NCBI GenBank assembly: GCA_002314805.1
Contig: DCHJ01000113.1
Location: forward strand, 53,055-64,040
Length of the DNA: 10,986 nt
Direction: 5' to 3'
Source: Lachnospiraceae bacterium UBA1755
Lineage (GTDB): Bacteria; Bacillota; Clostridia; Lachnospirales; Lachnospiraceae
The translations under genes were made by a program, and so were the position numbers. Below, piece by piece: positions 1 to 6,252 of this stretch. The number at the start of each line of letters is the position of its first letter. Within the stretch, counting starts at the first letter, position 1. The notes under the pieces were generated by a model that ran no database searches, was not told the origin of the DNA, and saw nothing but the letters and a program-made list of their open reading frames with translations.

Positions 1-428
1 CAGAGCATAGCGCAGCCTGCCTGGCGGCATGCATATACATCTGAATGATCACCGAAAATTGAAAGTGCATGTGACGATACTGCACGTGCCGATACATTGA
101 ATACGCCCGGAAGCTGCTCGCCGGCAATCTTATAAAGGTTAGGGATCATAAGAAGAAGACCCTGTGAAGCAGTATAAGTTGCTGTAAGAGCACCTGCAGA
201 CAACATACCGTGTACTGCACCTGCTGCGCCTGCCTCAGACTGCATCTCTGTAATCTGTACAGGACGGCCGAAAATGTTTTTCCTTCCCTCTGTTGCCCAC
301 TCATCAACATGCTCCGGCATAACTGATGAAGGAGTGATAGGGTACATTGCTGCTACTTCAGTATAAGCATAGGAAGCATGAGCTGCTGCCTGGTTACCGT
401 CCATAGTAGCCATTTTTCTTTTTGCCAT
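1..428 (-). CDS. nifJ: Pyruvate:ferredoxin (flavodoxin) oxidoreductase, N-terminal fragment cut by window edge
   Basis: This cytoplasmic iron-sulfur, thiamine-diphosphate enzyme oxidises pyruvate with CoA to acetyl-CoA and CO2 and passes electrons to ferredoxin or flavodoxin; it is central to fermentation in anaerobes. Only the first 142 residues (428 down to 3) are present; the full enzyme is usually near 1,170 residues. The fragment matches domain I closely: YPITPSS at residues 29-35, a GRKNIFG stretch at 48-54, EMQSEAGAAGAVHG at 61-74, and TASQGLLLMIP at 86-96. By alignment from memory with the Desulfovibrio africanus enzyme, T32, E65 and R115 correspond to its cofactor- and pyruvate-contacting Thr31, Glu64 and Arg114. 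The ATG at 428 is preceded by GGGAGG with good spacing. Codons look biased as in highly expressed genes. The promoter lies at 471-499. Identity is very secure; nothing can be said about the missing C-terminus. Confidence 0.96.
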   Translation of the reverse strand, partial: MAKRKMATMDGNQAAAHASYAYTEVAAMYPITPSSVMPEHVDEWATEGRKNIFGRPVQITEMQSEAGAAGAVHGMLSAGALTATYTASQGLLLMIPNLYKIAGEQLPGVFNVSARAVSSHALSIFGDHSDVYACRQAGCAML

Positions 429-454
429 GTGTTTATCCTCCCACAAAAATTTAC

Positions 455-513
455 AAAAAACCACCTTATCATTATAACAAGATTATGCATCTTTGCAAAT
501 GAAAAGGTGGTTT
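455..513 (-). terminator. Rho-independent-type terminator of the VanW-domain gene, with a promoter inside it
   Basis: Bases 458-473 pair with 498-513 over 15 of 16 positions (one A-A opposition on the plus strand at 468/503), including AAACCACCTT against AAGGTGGTTT. A further inner stem pairs 479-483 with 489-493. Read on the minus strand, the hairpin starts 25 bases after the stop codon of the upstream gene at 538 and ends in six T residues (460-455, three of them in the stem). The plus-strand side has no matching T-tract directly after the stem, so minus orientation is favoured. The stem is long and only moderately GC-rich, so efficiency is uncertain. Confidence 0.65.
471..499 (-). promoter_or_regulatory. 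Sigma-A-type promoter for the oxidoreductase gene
   Basis: On the minus strand a perfect TATAAT (471-476) lies 17 bases downstream of TTTGCA (494-499; four of six to consensus, or TTGCAA with 16-base spacing). Transcription would start near 464, giving a leader of about 35 bases with the GGGAGG ribosome site. The whole promoter lies within the arms and loop of the hairpin at 458-513. The call rests on sequence match only. Confidence 0.75.
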
Positions 514-537
514 AGATTGTTCTTTTAATTATGCATA

Positions 538-2205
538 TTACGGAAAGATCGGAATTCCGGGCACCAGATCGTCCTCATCGTCCTCAGCAGCCTCGGTTCC
601 CGGTCTCCCGGGCTCCTCCTGAGAGTGCGGCTGTGTCTCCGTATTCTTAGGAGCATCTGTATCAGAATTTCCTCCGGGACCTTCGGGGACAGTCTCATCA
701 GCCGTCTCGCCCTCGGTCTCATAGTACATCACAGTATTGCCGGCCTCATCCTGCCTTGTCTTAAGCTCCAGCGTCTCACCGTCGGCGTCGGTCGGAACAG
801 TCTCAAATTCGGCCGTCCAGAGAGCCTGATTGCGTCTTATCTTGGGAGTATGTCCCCTGTATCTGCTGACATGGAAAAGCTCATCCGTGTCTGCAATGCC
901 GCTGCCTTCCGGATACACATGCCTGATATATGTATTCCATGTACTGCCCTGGTCACCCTCCGATACCAGCACCTGGACTCCCGCATCCAGAGTCGGGTCA
1001 TCCTCGATAACCGGTGCCGGTACATCCGATGTGGCGATCTGTTCCGAATGGAGCGAGATCTCCTCTCCTTCCGCAAGGATCGGTATACCAATGAGCCAGC
1101 AGGTAACTGTGCGGTCCTCATAATGAGCCCTGACCACTACTGCGGATTCAGTTGTGTTGGTGAACCTGAGATCCGGTCCGGAAAAGCCGTCGTAGCTTAC
1201 CGTAGCATCTTCACCCGGTGTCACATATGTGGGCGCGTAGGTATGGGCATGTCTCTCTGTTACTTCAAGTCCGGATTTGATGATCGCATTATAAAGAGTC
1301 GATGCAACCTGGCAGACACCTCCGCCCGGCTCGTTGACCACCTCGCCGTTATGATATGCCGCTGCCTCCTTATACCCGCGCTCCGGAGTACGGTTTCCGG
1401 TCGTGAGATTAAAAGAGAACTCGTCGCCCACCTGCAGCAGCGTACCGTCGATAGCATTGCATGCCAGGTTGAGATTGCTGTTTCTTGCTGCATTGTTGGT
1501 CGAGTTGGTCGTATACGTGCCGATGGTGGTATACATCGCCTTTGCCGCCTCTTCATCGATCACCGGCGTTACAGTCTCTGCCTTAACATTGATGGAAGCA
1601 TTGTACTTCTTTTTATCAAAGGCATCCCTGATATCACTCTTAAGCTTCTCCTCGTTGATCGCGATCCCGTCCTGACCTTCCGAATACGTAAAGCTCTCTG
1701 TCTCCCTGTCAAAGCCGCTGATAGTGCCATTGACCGGATCTACGTTCCAGAGCAGCTTCATTGCCTCGATCTCCTCATCAAGCTGCGCATCATCGATCCT
1801 GAAATCGATCTCGTAGGACTCTGCCGGCTCTTCAAGAGCATATATCTCATCCAGCTTCTTTTCGATACTGCTGTCGAGAAGATTGCTGATCTCATAGGTA
1901 TCCGGTTCTCTGCCGGGCAGCTTTGCCTTCATATCCCAGCCGAGCTTCCTGCCGATGGCAAGTCTTGCCTGTGTCTTGCCCATACCGTTGATATTCACAC
2001 CCGCAACCCTTACTGATTTCTCCAGACTTGATTCCGGCTCCAGGGTCACGACCTCTGTCTCCTCTTCCGCGGGAGACTTGACCTTTCTTACGGCAAATAC
2101 CACACCGGCAATGATCGCCGCTATGACCAGCACCGCTATCGCTATCTTCACTCCCGAAAAACGCTTCTTTTTCCTGCGCCTTACTCTGCTGTCTCCGTAT
2201 GCCAT
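538..2205 (-). CDS. Membrane-anchored VanW-domain protein (putative peptidoglycan-associated)
   Basis: A 555-residue envelope protein. A basic N-terminus (RVRRRKKKR, residues 7-15) precedes one hydrophobic helix at about 19-38, which fits a signal anchor with the rest outside the cell. Residues about 65-230 resemble the putative peptidoglycan-binding region that often precedes VanW domains. The VanW domain spans about 236-372 and carries the hallmark EPGGGVCQVASTLYNA (292-307) and GDEFSFNLTTGNRTPERGY (260-278). From about residue 470 the tail is low-complexity, rich in Glu, Asp, Thr and Pro, and ends in IPIFP. VanW is named from an accessory gene in some vancomycin-resistance clusters, but its biochemical role is not established; this copy is a stand-alone chromosomal gene and should not be read as a resistance gene. 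The ATG at 2205 has AGAGG eight bases upstream. It appears monocistronic. Confidence 0.88.
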   Translation of the reverse strand: MAYGDSRVRRRKKKRFSGVKIAIAVLVIAAIIAGVVFAVRKVKSPAEEETEVVTLEPESSLEKSVRVAGVNINGMGKTQARLAIGRKLGWDMKAKLPGREPDTYEISNLLDSSIEKKLDEIYALEEPAESYEIDFRIDDAQLDEEIEAMKLLWNVDPVNGTISGFDRETESFTYSEGQDGIAINEEKLKSDIRDAFDKKKYNASINVKAETVTPVIDEEAAKAMYTTIGTYTTNSTNNAARNSNLNLACNAIDGTLLQVGDEFSFNLTTGNRTPERGYKEAAAYHNGEVVNEPGGGVCQVASTLYNAIIKSGLEVTERHAHTYAPTYVTPGEDATVSYDGFSGPDLRFTNTTESAVVVRAHYEDRTVTCWLIGIPILAEGEEISLHSEQIATSDVPAPVIEDDPTLDAGVQVLVSEGDQGSTWNTYIRHVYPEGSGIADTDELFHVSRYRGHTPKIRRNQALWTAEFETVPTDADGETLELKTRQDEAGNTVMYYETEGETADETVPEGPGGNSDTDAPKNTETQPHSQEEPGRPGTEAAEDDEDDLVPGIPIFP

Positions 2206-2279
2206 ATATTAATCCTCTTCAAAGGGAAAAAATTCCGTACAAAACAAAACCGAAAGCTTTCGCCTCCTCATACGGATAC

Positions 2280-2309
2280 ATAATAACACAACACCTAGTA
2301 AAATATCAA
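2280..2309 (-). promoter_or_regulatory. Promoter of the VanW-domain gene
   Basis: On the minus strand TTGATA (2304-2309) and TATTAT (2280-2285), each five of six to the sigma-A consensus, are 18 bases apart. Transcription would start near 2273, about 68 bases before the ATG. The leader can fold: TCCGTA (2271-2276) pairs with TACGGA (2234-2239), enclosing the 12-base palindrome CGAAAGCTTTCG (2251-2262). No known riboswitch core was recognised. Confidence 0.6.
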
Positions 2310-2333
2310 GAAACTGTGACTATATAATGGGAC

Positions 2334-2366
2334 AAAAAAAGAAGACGTCCAAAGAATGACGCCTCC
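2334..2366 (-). terminator. Terminator downstream of tRNA-Gln
   Basis: Minus-strand stem of nine pairs (2358-2366 with 2341-2349, two of them G-T wobbles), an eight-base loop (2350-2357), then seven T residues (2340-2334). It starts 14 bases after the tRNA end and is a standard intrinsic terminator for that transcript, separating it from the VanW-domain gene. Confidence 0.85.
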
Positions 2367-2379
2367 GGGGTACTATTAG

Positions 2380-2452
2380 CTGGGCTAGAAGGATTCGAAC
2401 CTTCAGAGTGACGGAGTCAGAGTCCGTTGCCTTACCATTTGGCGATAGCCCA
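2380..2452 (-). tRNA. tRNA-Gln (anticodon CTG)
   Basis: The 73-base minus-strand sequence folds as a full cloverleaf. The acceptor TGGGCTA pairs with TAGCCCA and G is the discriminator base; the D stem is GCC/GGC; the anticodon stem ACGGA/TCCGT encloses loop CTCTGAC; the T stem GAAGG/CCTTC encloses TTCGAAT. Anticodon CTG reads CAG. U1-A72 and discriminator G73 are typical bacterial glutamine identity features. CCA is not encoded (CTA follows), so it must be added after transcription. A clear terminator lies just downstream and a plausible promoter upstream. Confidence 0.97.
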
Positions 2453-2472
2453 ATGTCTTAAGCGACCTTGCT

Positions 2473-2501
2473 ATGTTAGCATATGCGGGTGTGAATTGCA
2501 A
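2473..2501 (-). promoter_or_regulatory. Probable promoter of tRNA-Gln
   Basis: On the minus strand TTGCAA (2496-2501) and TAACAT (2473-2478), each four of six to consensus, are exactly 17 bases apart. The predicted start is about 14 bases before the mature tRNA 5' end, leaving a short leader for RNase P to remove. Weak boxes, but position and spacing fit. Confidence 0.5.
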
Positions 2502-2591
2502 CATTTTTTTCAATTTTTACATGTGTTTTTTTGCTGCCCGCAGATTTGGTTATGATCATCATGCTATGGAGCCTTGCTGCAGATCAATACC

Positions 2592-2753
2592 GGGGGCTGT
2601 CCGTAAACAGTAACTCTGCTGCAGCCGTCCCTGACACGGGGCGTGCAGGCAGCCAGTCCTGTCCTTGAACAGCAGCGCTGTCCTCAGCCGTCCCTGACAC
2701 GGGCGTGCAGGCAGTATGTCCTGTCCCTGAAAATTAACGCTGTCCTCAGGTCC
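2592..2753. repeat. About 2.5 tandem copies of a 63-bp GC-rich repeat
   Basis: The spacer between hemW and tRNA-Gln (2453-2761) contains no credible gene. Two nearly identical blocks start at 2622 and 2685 (63-bp period), each with CAGCCGTCCCTGACACGGG and then GTGCAGGCAG and GTCCTGTCC. Partial copies flank them: CTGTCC at 2597-2602 on the left, and CGCTGTCCTCAGG at 2738-2750 on the right matching 2676-2687. Each full unit can form a small hairpin, with CCTG and CAC pairing GTG and CAGG (2693-2711 in the second copy). A minus-strand reading frame crosses the array but looks like a by-product of the repeat. Function unknown. Confidence 0.75.
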
Positions 2754-2761
2754 GGAACGGA

Positions 2762-3910
2762 TCAAACGAAATCCTGCATCACCACGTTGGCAAGGTCAAG
2801 TCCCTTTTCCGTGAGTCTGATATATGGCGGATTGCTCTCAAGAAGGCCGTGACGTATATGCTTATCTATATCGTAGAAATACCTGTCTATCATGTTGATT
2901 CCGAATCTTTCCGCAAACTCAGCTGATGATACGCCTCTGGTAAGACGCAGTCCGAGTATCATGAATTCGCTCATCCGGTCTTCTGCTGTAAGTTCCTGAA
3001 CATCCTCATACAGCGGTGTGATATCCCGGTTCATGTCGATGTGCAGGTAATTATTGATATCCTTCTCCACATGGAAGCGCCTGTTCATCGTATAGCTTGA
3101 AGCACCGAGGCCCAGCCCCAGATACTCCTCTCCTGTCCAGTATCCCAGATTGTGCCTGCACTCACAGCCCTTCCTCGCATAATTGCTGATCTCATACCTG
3201 CTGTAGCCGTACTCCCTGAGTATGGCCGCAGTGGCATGATACATCTCTCTGTCGGTATCCTCGTCCGGCAGCAGCTTCCTGCCTTCTTCCGAGCCGTAGA
3301 TGTCATGGAAGGGCGTACCCTCCTCCACGATCAGGCTGTATGCCGAAACGTGCTCGGGCTTAAGCATTGCCACCCGGCGCAGGCTGTTCTTCCAGCTGTC
3401 CGTATTCTGACCCGGTATGCCGCTTATGAGGTCCACATTGATATTGTCAAAGCCTGCATCCCTTGCATACTCATAGCTCGTGAGAAAGTCCTCGAAACTG
3501 TGGATCCTGCCCAGTACCTTAAGTTCCGTATCATTTGCCGACTGGAGTCCTATGCTCAGACGGTTGATCCCGGCTGCCTTATAATTAAGAAGCCTCTCCT
3601 GAGACAGCGTGCCCGGATTGGCCTCCAGTGATATCTCCGCTGACGCTTCTACCACCCAGTTTGCATACACGGCACTCATGATATTTGTGATATAGACCGA
3701 TTTCAGGATGGACGGAGTCCCTCCCCCGAAGAAGATGGTGGATACTGTATAATCTGTATAGAACCGGCTCTGAACCTTTATCTCTTCTATCAGCTGGCGT
3801 ACATACATATCCATCTCAAATTCCTGCGCAGGAAAAGAAAGGAAGTCACAATACCTGCACTTCCTTACGCAGAACGGAATATGAATATACAGCTGGATCC
3901 TTTTTCCCAT
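2762..3910 (-). CDS. hemW: HemW, radical-SAM heme chaperone-like protein (HemN-related)
   Basis: A 382-residue radical SAM protein. The CVRKCRYC motif (Cys 14, 18, 21) binds a 4Fe-4S cluster; GGGTPS (62-67), EANPGT (96-101), SIGLQS (119-124) and RHNLGYW (252-258) are HemN/HemW-family signatures. The cluster motif is CxxxCxxC followed by Asp rather than the CxxxCxxCxC of true coproporphyrinogen dehydrogenase HemN, which favours HemW, a protein shown in E. coli and Lactococcus to bind heme and help insert it into respiratory enzymes. The ATG at 3910 is preferred because GGAG lies five bases before it and the protein then begins MGKRIQLYIHIPFC as the family does; an in-frame GTG at 3931 would add seven residues. 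It follows lepA by 41 bases with no terminator, so the two are probably co-transcribed, a common Firmicute arrangement. Confidence 0.93.
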   Translation of the reverse strand: MGKRIQLYIHIPFCVRKCRYCDFLSFPAQEFEMDMYVRQLIEEIKVQSRFYTDYTVSTIFFGGGTPSILKSVYITNIMSAVYANWVVEASAEISLEANPGTLSQERLLNYKAAGINRLSIGLQSANDTELKVLGRIHSFEDFLTSYEYARDAGFDNINVDLISGIPGQNTDSWKNSLRRVAMLKPEHVSAYSLIVEEGTPFHDIYGSEEGRKLLPDEDTDREMYHATAAILREYGYSRYEISNYARKGCECRHNLGYWTGEEYLGLGLGASSYTMNRRFHVEKDINNYLHIDMNRDITPLYEDVQELTAEDRMSEFMILGLRLTRGVSSAEFAERFGINMIDRYFYDIDKHIRHGLLESNPPYIRLTEKGLDLANVVMQDFV

Positions 3911-3951
3911 CTTTTCTCCGACCGCAGACACATATCAGTACACAAAGCAGC

Positions 3952-5757
3952 TTATTCCTCGTCAAGCTTCAATACACTCATGAAGGCCTGCTGCGGGATC
4001 TCAACATTGCCGACCTGACGCATGCGCTTCTTGCCTTCCTTCTGCTTCTCGAGCAGCTTCTTCTTACGCGTGATATCTCCGCCGTAGCACTTGGCGAGCA
4101 CATCCTTGCGCATTGCCTTTACCGTCTCCCGGGCAATGATCTTGCTGTTGACAGCCGCCTGGATCGGGATCTCAAAGAGCTGACGCGGGATCTCCTCCTT
4201 GAGCCTCTCGCACATCCTGCGGCCTCTCTCGTAGGCAGTATCCGCATGTACGATAAAGCTGAGCGCATCCACTTCCTCACGGTTGACCAGGATATCCAGC
4301 TTCACCAGCTTACTCGTCTCGTATCCTTTAAGCTCATAATCCAGCGATGCATAGCCGCGGGACTTGCTCTTTAATGCGTCGAAGAAATCATATATGATCT
4401 CGTTGAGCGGGAGCTCATACCTGAGGATAGCACGGTTCATCTCCATGTACTCGGTGCTCAGATATCTTCCGCGCCTTTCCTGACAGAGTGTCATTATTGA
4501 ACCCACATATTCCTTGGTGACCATGATCTCCGCCCTGACTATCGGCTCCTCCATATGCTCGATCTCGCTGGGATCAGGCATGTTGGTGGGATTGGTGAGC
4601 TCGATGATATCACCGTCGGTCCTGTATATCTTGTAGATAACACTGGGAGCCGTGGTTACAAGGTCCAGACTGTACTCGCGTTCAAGTCTTTCCTGCACTA
4701 TCTCAAGATGCAGAAGCCCCAGAAAGCCGCACCGGAATCCAAAGCCCAGAGCGATGCTTGTCTCAGGCTCATAGAAAAGACTTGCATCGTTGAGCTGCAG
4801 CTTTTCAAGGGCATCCCGGAGGTCAGGATACTTCCTTCCGTCGGCGGGATAAAGCCCGCAGTAAACCATGGGTGTCACCTTCTTGTATCCGGGGAGCGCT
4901 TCCGCGCAGGGATTATCGGTCTCTGTGACTGTATCGCCCACCATGGTCTGGCGCACGTCCTTGATGCTTGCAGTGAAATATCCGACCATTCCGGCGGAAA
5001 GCTCCTCGCATGGGATGAACTGTCCCGCTCCGAAATATCCTACTTCCACCACATCCACATCCGCACCGGTTGCGCACATATGCACTCTGGTACCCTTGCG
5101 GATCGTACCGTCAAATATCCTCATGAATACTATGACTCCCCTGTAGGAATCATAGAGTGAGTCAAATATCAGCGCCTTGAGAGGTGCCTTCTCATCTCCG
5201 GACGGTGCCGGCAGGCTGTGTACGATACCCTCAAGGACCTCATCGATACCGATGCCGTTCTTTGCCGAAATACGCGGGGCGCTCATGGCTTCGATGCCGA
5301 TGACATCCTCGACCTCCCTCGCCACATCATCAGGTCTTGCGCTTGGGAGATCTATCTTGTTGATGACGGTAAATATCTCAAGGTCATGGTCCAGAGCCAT
5401 ATACACATTTGCAAGCGTCTGAGCCTCGATGCCCTGAGCCGCATCCACAACAAGTATGGCGCCGTCACACGCCGCCAGGGATCTTGATACCTCGTAATTG
5501 AAGTCCACATGTCCCGGGGTGTCGATGAGATTAAGCATATACTCATTGCCATCCTTGGCCCTGTAGACAGTCCTTACCGCCTGGCTCTTGATCGTGATGC
5601 CGCGCTCACGCTCCAGATCCATGTTGTCAAGCACCTGATTCTGCATCTCTCTGCTGGTAAGCAGCCCTGTCTGTTCAATGATACGGTCCGACAGAGTTGA
5701 TTTGCCATGGTCGATATGCGCTATTATGCAAAAATTTCTTATCTTAGATTTATCCAT
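3952..5757 (-). CDS. lepA: Elongation factor 4 (LepA), ribosome-associated GTPase
   Basis: A 601-residue translational GTPase (E. coli LepA is 599) that binds the ribosome and affects translocation, initiation or assembly under stress. The G motifs are all present: AHIDHGKS (13-20), GIT (53-55), DTPGH (79-83, with the catalytic His), NKID (133-136) and SAK (164-166). The C-terminus has the LepA-specific lysine-rich region and ends VGNVEIPQQAFMSVLKLDEE. The start is fixed: the ATG at 5757 gives the usual IRNFxIIAHIDHGKST beginning, and an in-frame TGA lies two codons upstream. Unusually there is no Shine-Dalgarno sequence; the 20 upstream bases are AT-rich and contain a -10-like box. It is the first gene of a lepA-hemW operon, divergent from rpsT. 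Confidence 0.98.
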   Translation of the reverse strand: MDKSKIRNFCIIAHIDHGKSTLSDRIIEQTGLLTSREMQNQVLDNMDLERERGITIKSQAVRTVYRAKDGNEYMLNLIDTPGHVDFNYEVSRSLAACDGAILVVDAAQGIEAQTLANVYMALDHDLEIFTVINKIDLPSARPDDVAREVEDVIGIEAMSAPRISAKNGIGIDEVLEGIVHSLPAPSGDEKAPLKALIFDSLYDSYRGVIVFMRIFDGTIRKGTRVHMCATGADVDVVEVGYFGAGQFIPCEELSAGMVGYFTASIKDVRQTMVGDTVTETDNPCAEALPGYKKVTPMVYCGLYPADGRKYPDLRDALEKLQLNDASLFYEPETSIALGFGFRCGFLGLLHLEIVQERLEREYSLDLVTTAPSVIYKIYRTDGDIIELTNPTNMPDPSEIEHMEEPIVRAEIMVTKEYVGSIMTLCQERRGRYLSTEYMEMNRAILRYELPLNEIIYDFFDALKSKSRGYASLDYELKGYETSKLVKLDILVNREEVDALSFIVHADTAYERGRRMCERLKEEIPRQLFEIPIQAAVNSKIIARETVKAMRKDVLAKCYGGDITRKKKLLEKQKEGKKRMRQVGNVEIPQQAFMSVLKLDEE

Positions 5758-5764
5758 AGGTCAA

Positions 5765-5793
5765 ATAATAACATAATTTCCCGCTTCTTGCCA
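5765..5793 (-). promoter_or_regulatory. Candidate lepA promoter giving a leaderless or nearly leaderless mRNA
   Basis: On the minus strand TATTAT (5765-5770) is followed by seven bases and then the lepA ATG, so initiation at the usual distance would start the RNA at about 5758, one base before the start codon. A weak -35 candidate, TGGCAA (5788-5793), is 17 bases away. It is back-to-back with the rpsT promoter, the two -35 boxes being eight bases apart. The weak -35 box limits confidence; no stronger promoter is evident in the 122-base spacer on this strand. Confidence 0.45.
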
Positions 5794-5801
5794 TAATGTT
5801 C

Positions 5802-5830
5802 TTGACAATCTTTACCCTGTATACTAGAAT
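5802..5830 (+). promoter_or_regulatory. Strong rpsT promoter
   Basis: A perfect TTGACA (5802-5807) and TAGAAT (5825-5830) are 17 bases apart, as expected for a highly expressed ribosomal protein gene. Transcription would start near 5837, giving a leader of about 43 bases. Confidence 0.85.
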
Positions 5831-5835
5831 AGAAA

Positions 5836-5857
5836 AGCGCGTTTAGGCGCTCTTTTT
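5836..5857 (+). promoter_or_regulatory. Hairpin with T-tract at the 5' end of the rpsT leader
   Basis: AGCGC (5836-5840) pairs with GCGCT (5847-5851) around a six-base loop, followed by CTTTTT. It looks like a small terminator but lies at the predicted transcript start, seven bases before the ribosome site AGGAGG (5865-5870). A 5'-end stabilising or regulatory hairpin seems likelier than a working terminator. Confidence 0.45.
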
Positions 5858-5879
5858 ATGAATCAGGAGGTACAGGACA

Positions 5880-6143
5880 TTGGCTAACATTAAATCTGCT
5901 AAGAAGAGAATCCTTGTCGCAGAGAAGAACCACGAGAAGAACGTGGCTGTTAAGTCTACTGTAAAGACAGCTGTCAAGAAGGTTGACAATGCTATCGCAG
6001 CAGGCGACAAGGCTTTGGCTCAGGCAAATTTACATGCAGCAGAGGTAGAGCTTAAGAAGGCGTCATCTAAGGGCGTTATGCCTAAGACAACAACTTCTAG
6101 AAAAGTTTCTCGTCTGGCTAAAGCTGTAAATGCTATGGAGTAA
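5880..6143 (+). CDS. rpsT: 30S ribosomal protein S20, TTG start
   Basis: An 87-residue, lysine- and alanine-rich protein that binds 16S rRNA early in small-subunit assembly. The sequence begins M-ANIKSAKKRILVAEKNHEKN and ends in a typical S20 helix, KVSRLAKAVNAME; length matches the family. Translation starts at TTG, nine bases after AGGAGG (5865-5870); no alternative ATG gives the conserved N-terminus. E. coli rpsT also uses UUG, and there it is tied to translational autoregulation by S20; whether that applies here is inference. Codon use is strongly biased (lysine mostly AAG, no ATA). It is transcribed away from lepA and towards holA, with a terminator immediately downstream. Confidence 0.98.
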   Translation: MANIKSAKKRILVAEKNHEKNVAVKSTVKTAVKKVDNAIAAGDKALAQANLHAAEVELKKASSKGVMPKTTTSRKVSRLAKAVNAME

Positions 6144-6160
6144 CTCTTACATCGATAAAT

Positions 6161-6191
6161 AAAAAGCTCGGGGCTCGTCCCTGAGCTTTTT
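6161..6191. terminator. Bidirectional terminator between rpsT and holA
   Basis: A 13-pair stem (6161-6173 with 6179-6191, one G-T wobble) surrounds the five-base loop CTCGT. AAAAA opens one arm and TTTTT closes the other, so it can work on both strands. It lies 17 bases after the rpsT stop and 61 bases beyond the holA stop, and probably ends both convergent transcripts. Confidence 0.92.
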
Positions 6192-6252
6192 ATTGTGCCG
6201 CAGCAGGCCCATACAATGTCCTCAGCTGCATACTCTCCTGCCCGTACAGCGC

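Noticed and set aside
429..470. Riboswitch or T-box leader before the oxidoreductase gene
   Set aside because: The predicted leader is only about 35 bases and has no recognisable aptamer core.
625..2016. A 463-codon open frame on the plus strand, antisense to the VanW-domain gene
   Set aside because: It is wholly opposite a gene with clear family motifs, has no recognisable domain and an Arg/Cys/Ile-rich composition typical of antisense shadow frames.
538..2205. Vancomycin resistance cluster
   Set aside because: Only a VanW-like domain is present, with no vanA/B ligase, vanH, vanX or vanRS nearby; stand-alone VanW proteins are common in Clostridia.
2592..2753. Possible small CRISPR array
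   Set aside because: The units are contiguous 63-bp tandem repeats without unique spacers of constant length, and no cas genes are present.
2559..2765. A 68-codon minus-strand frame across the 63-bp repeats, with an internally repeated peptide
   Set aside because: The 63-bp period is a multiple of three, so one open unit stays open; the frame overlaps the hemW stop and shows no ribosome site, so it is probably a by-product.
4555..5160. A 201-codon plus-strand frame inside lepA
   Set aside because: Antisense shadow of a highly conserved gene; no ribosome site or family resemblance was noticed.
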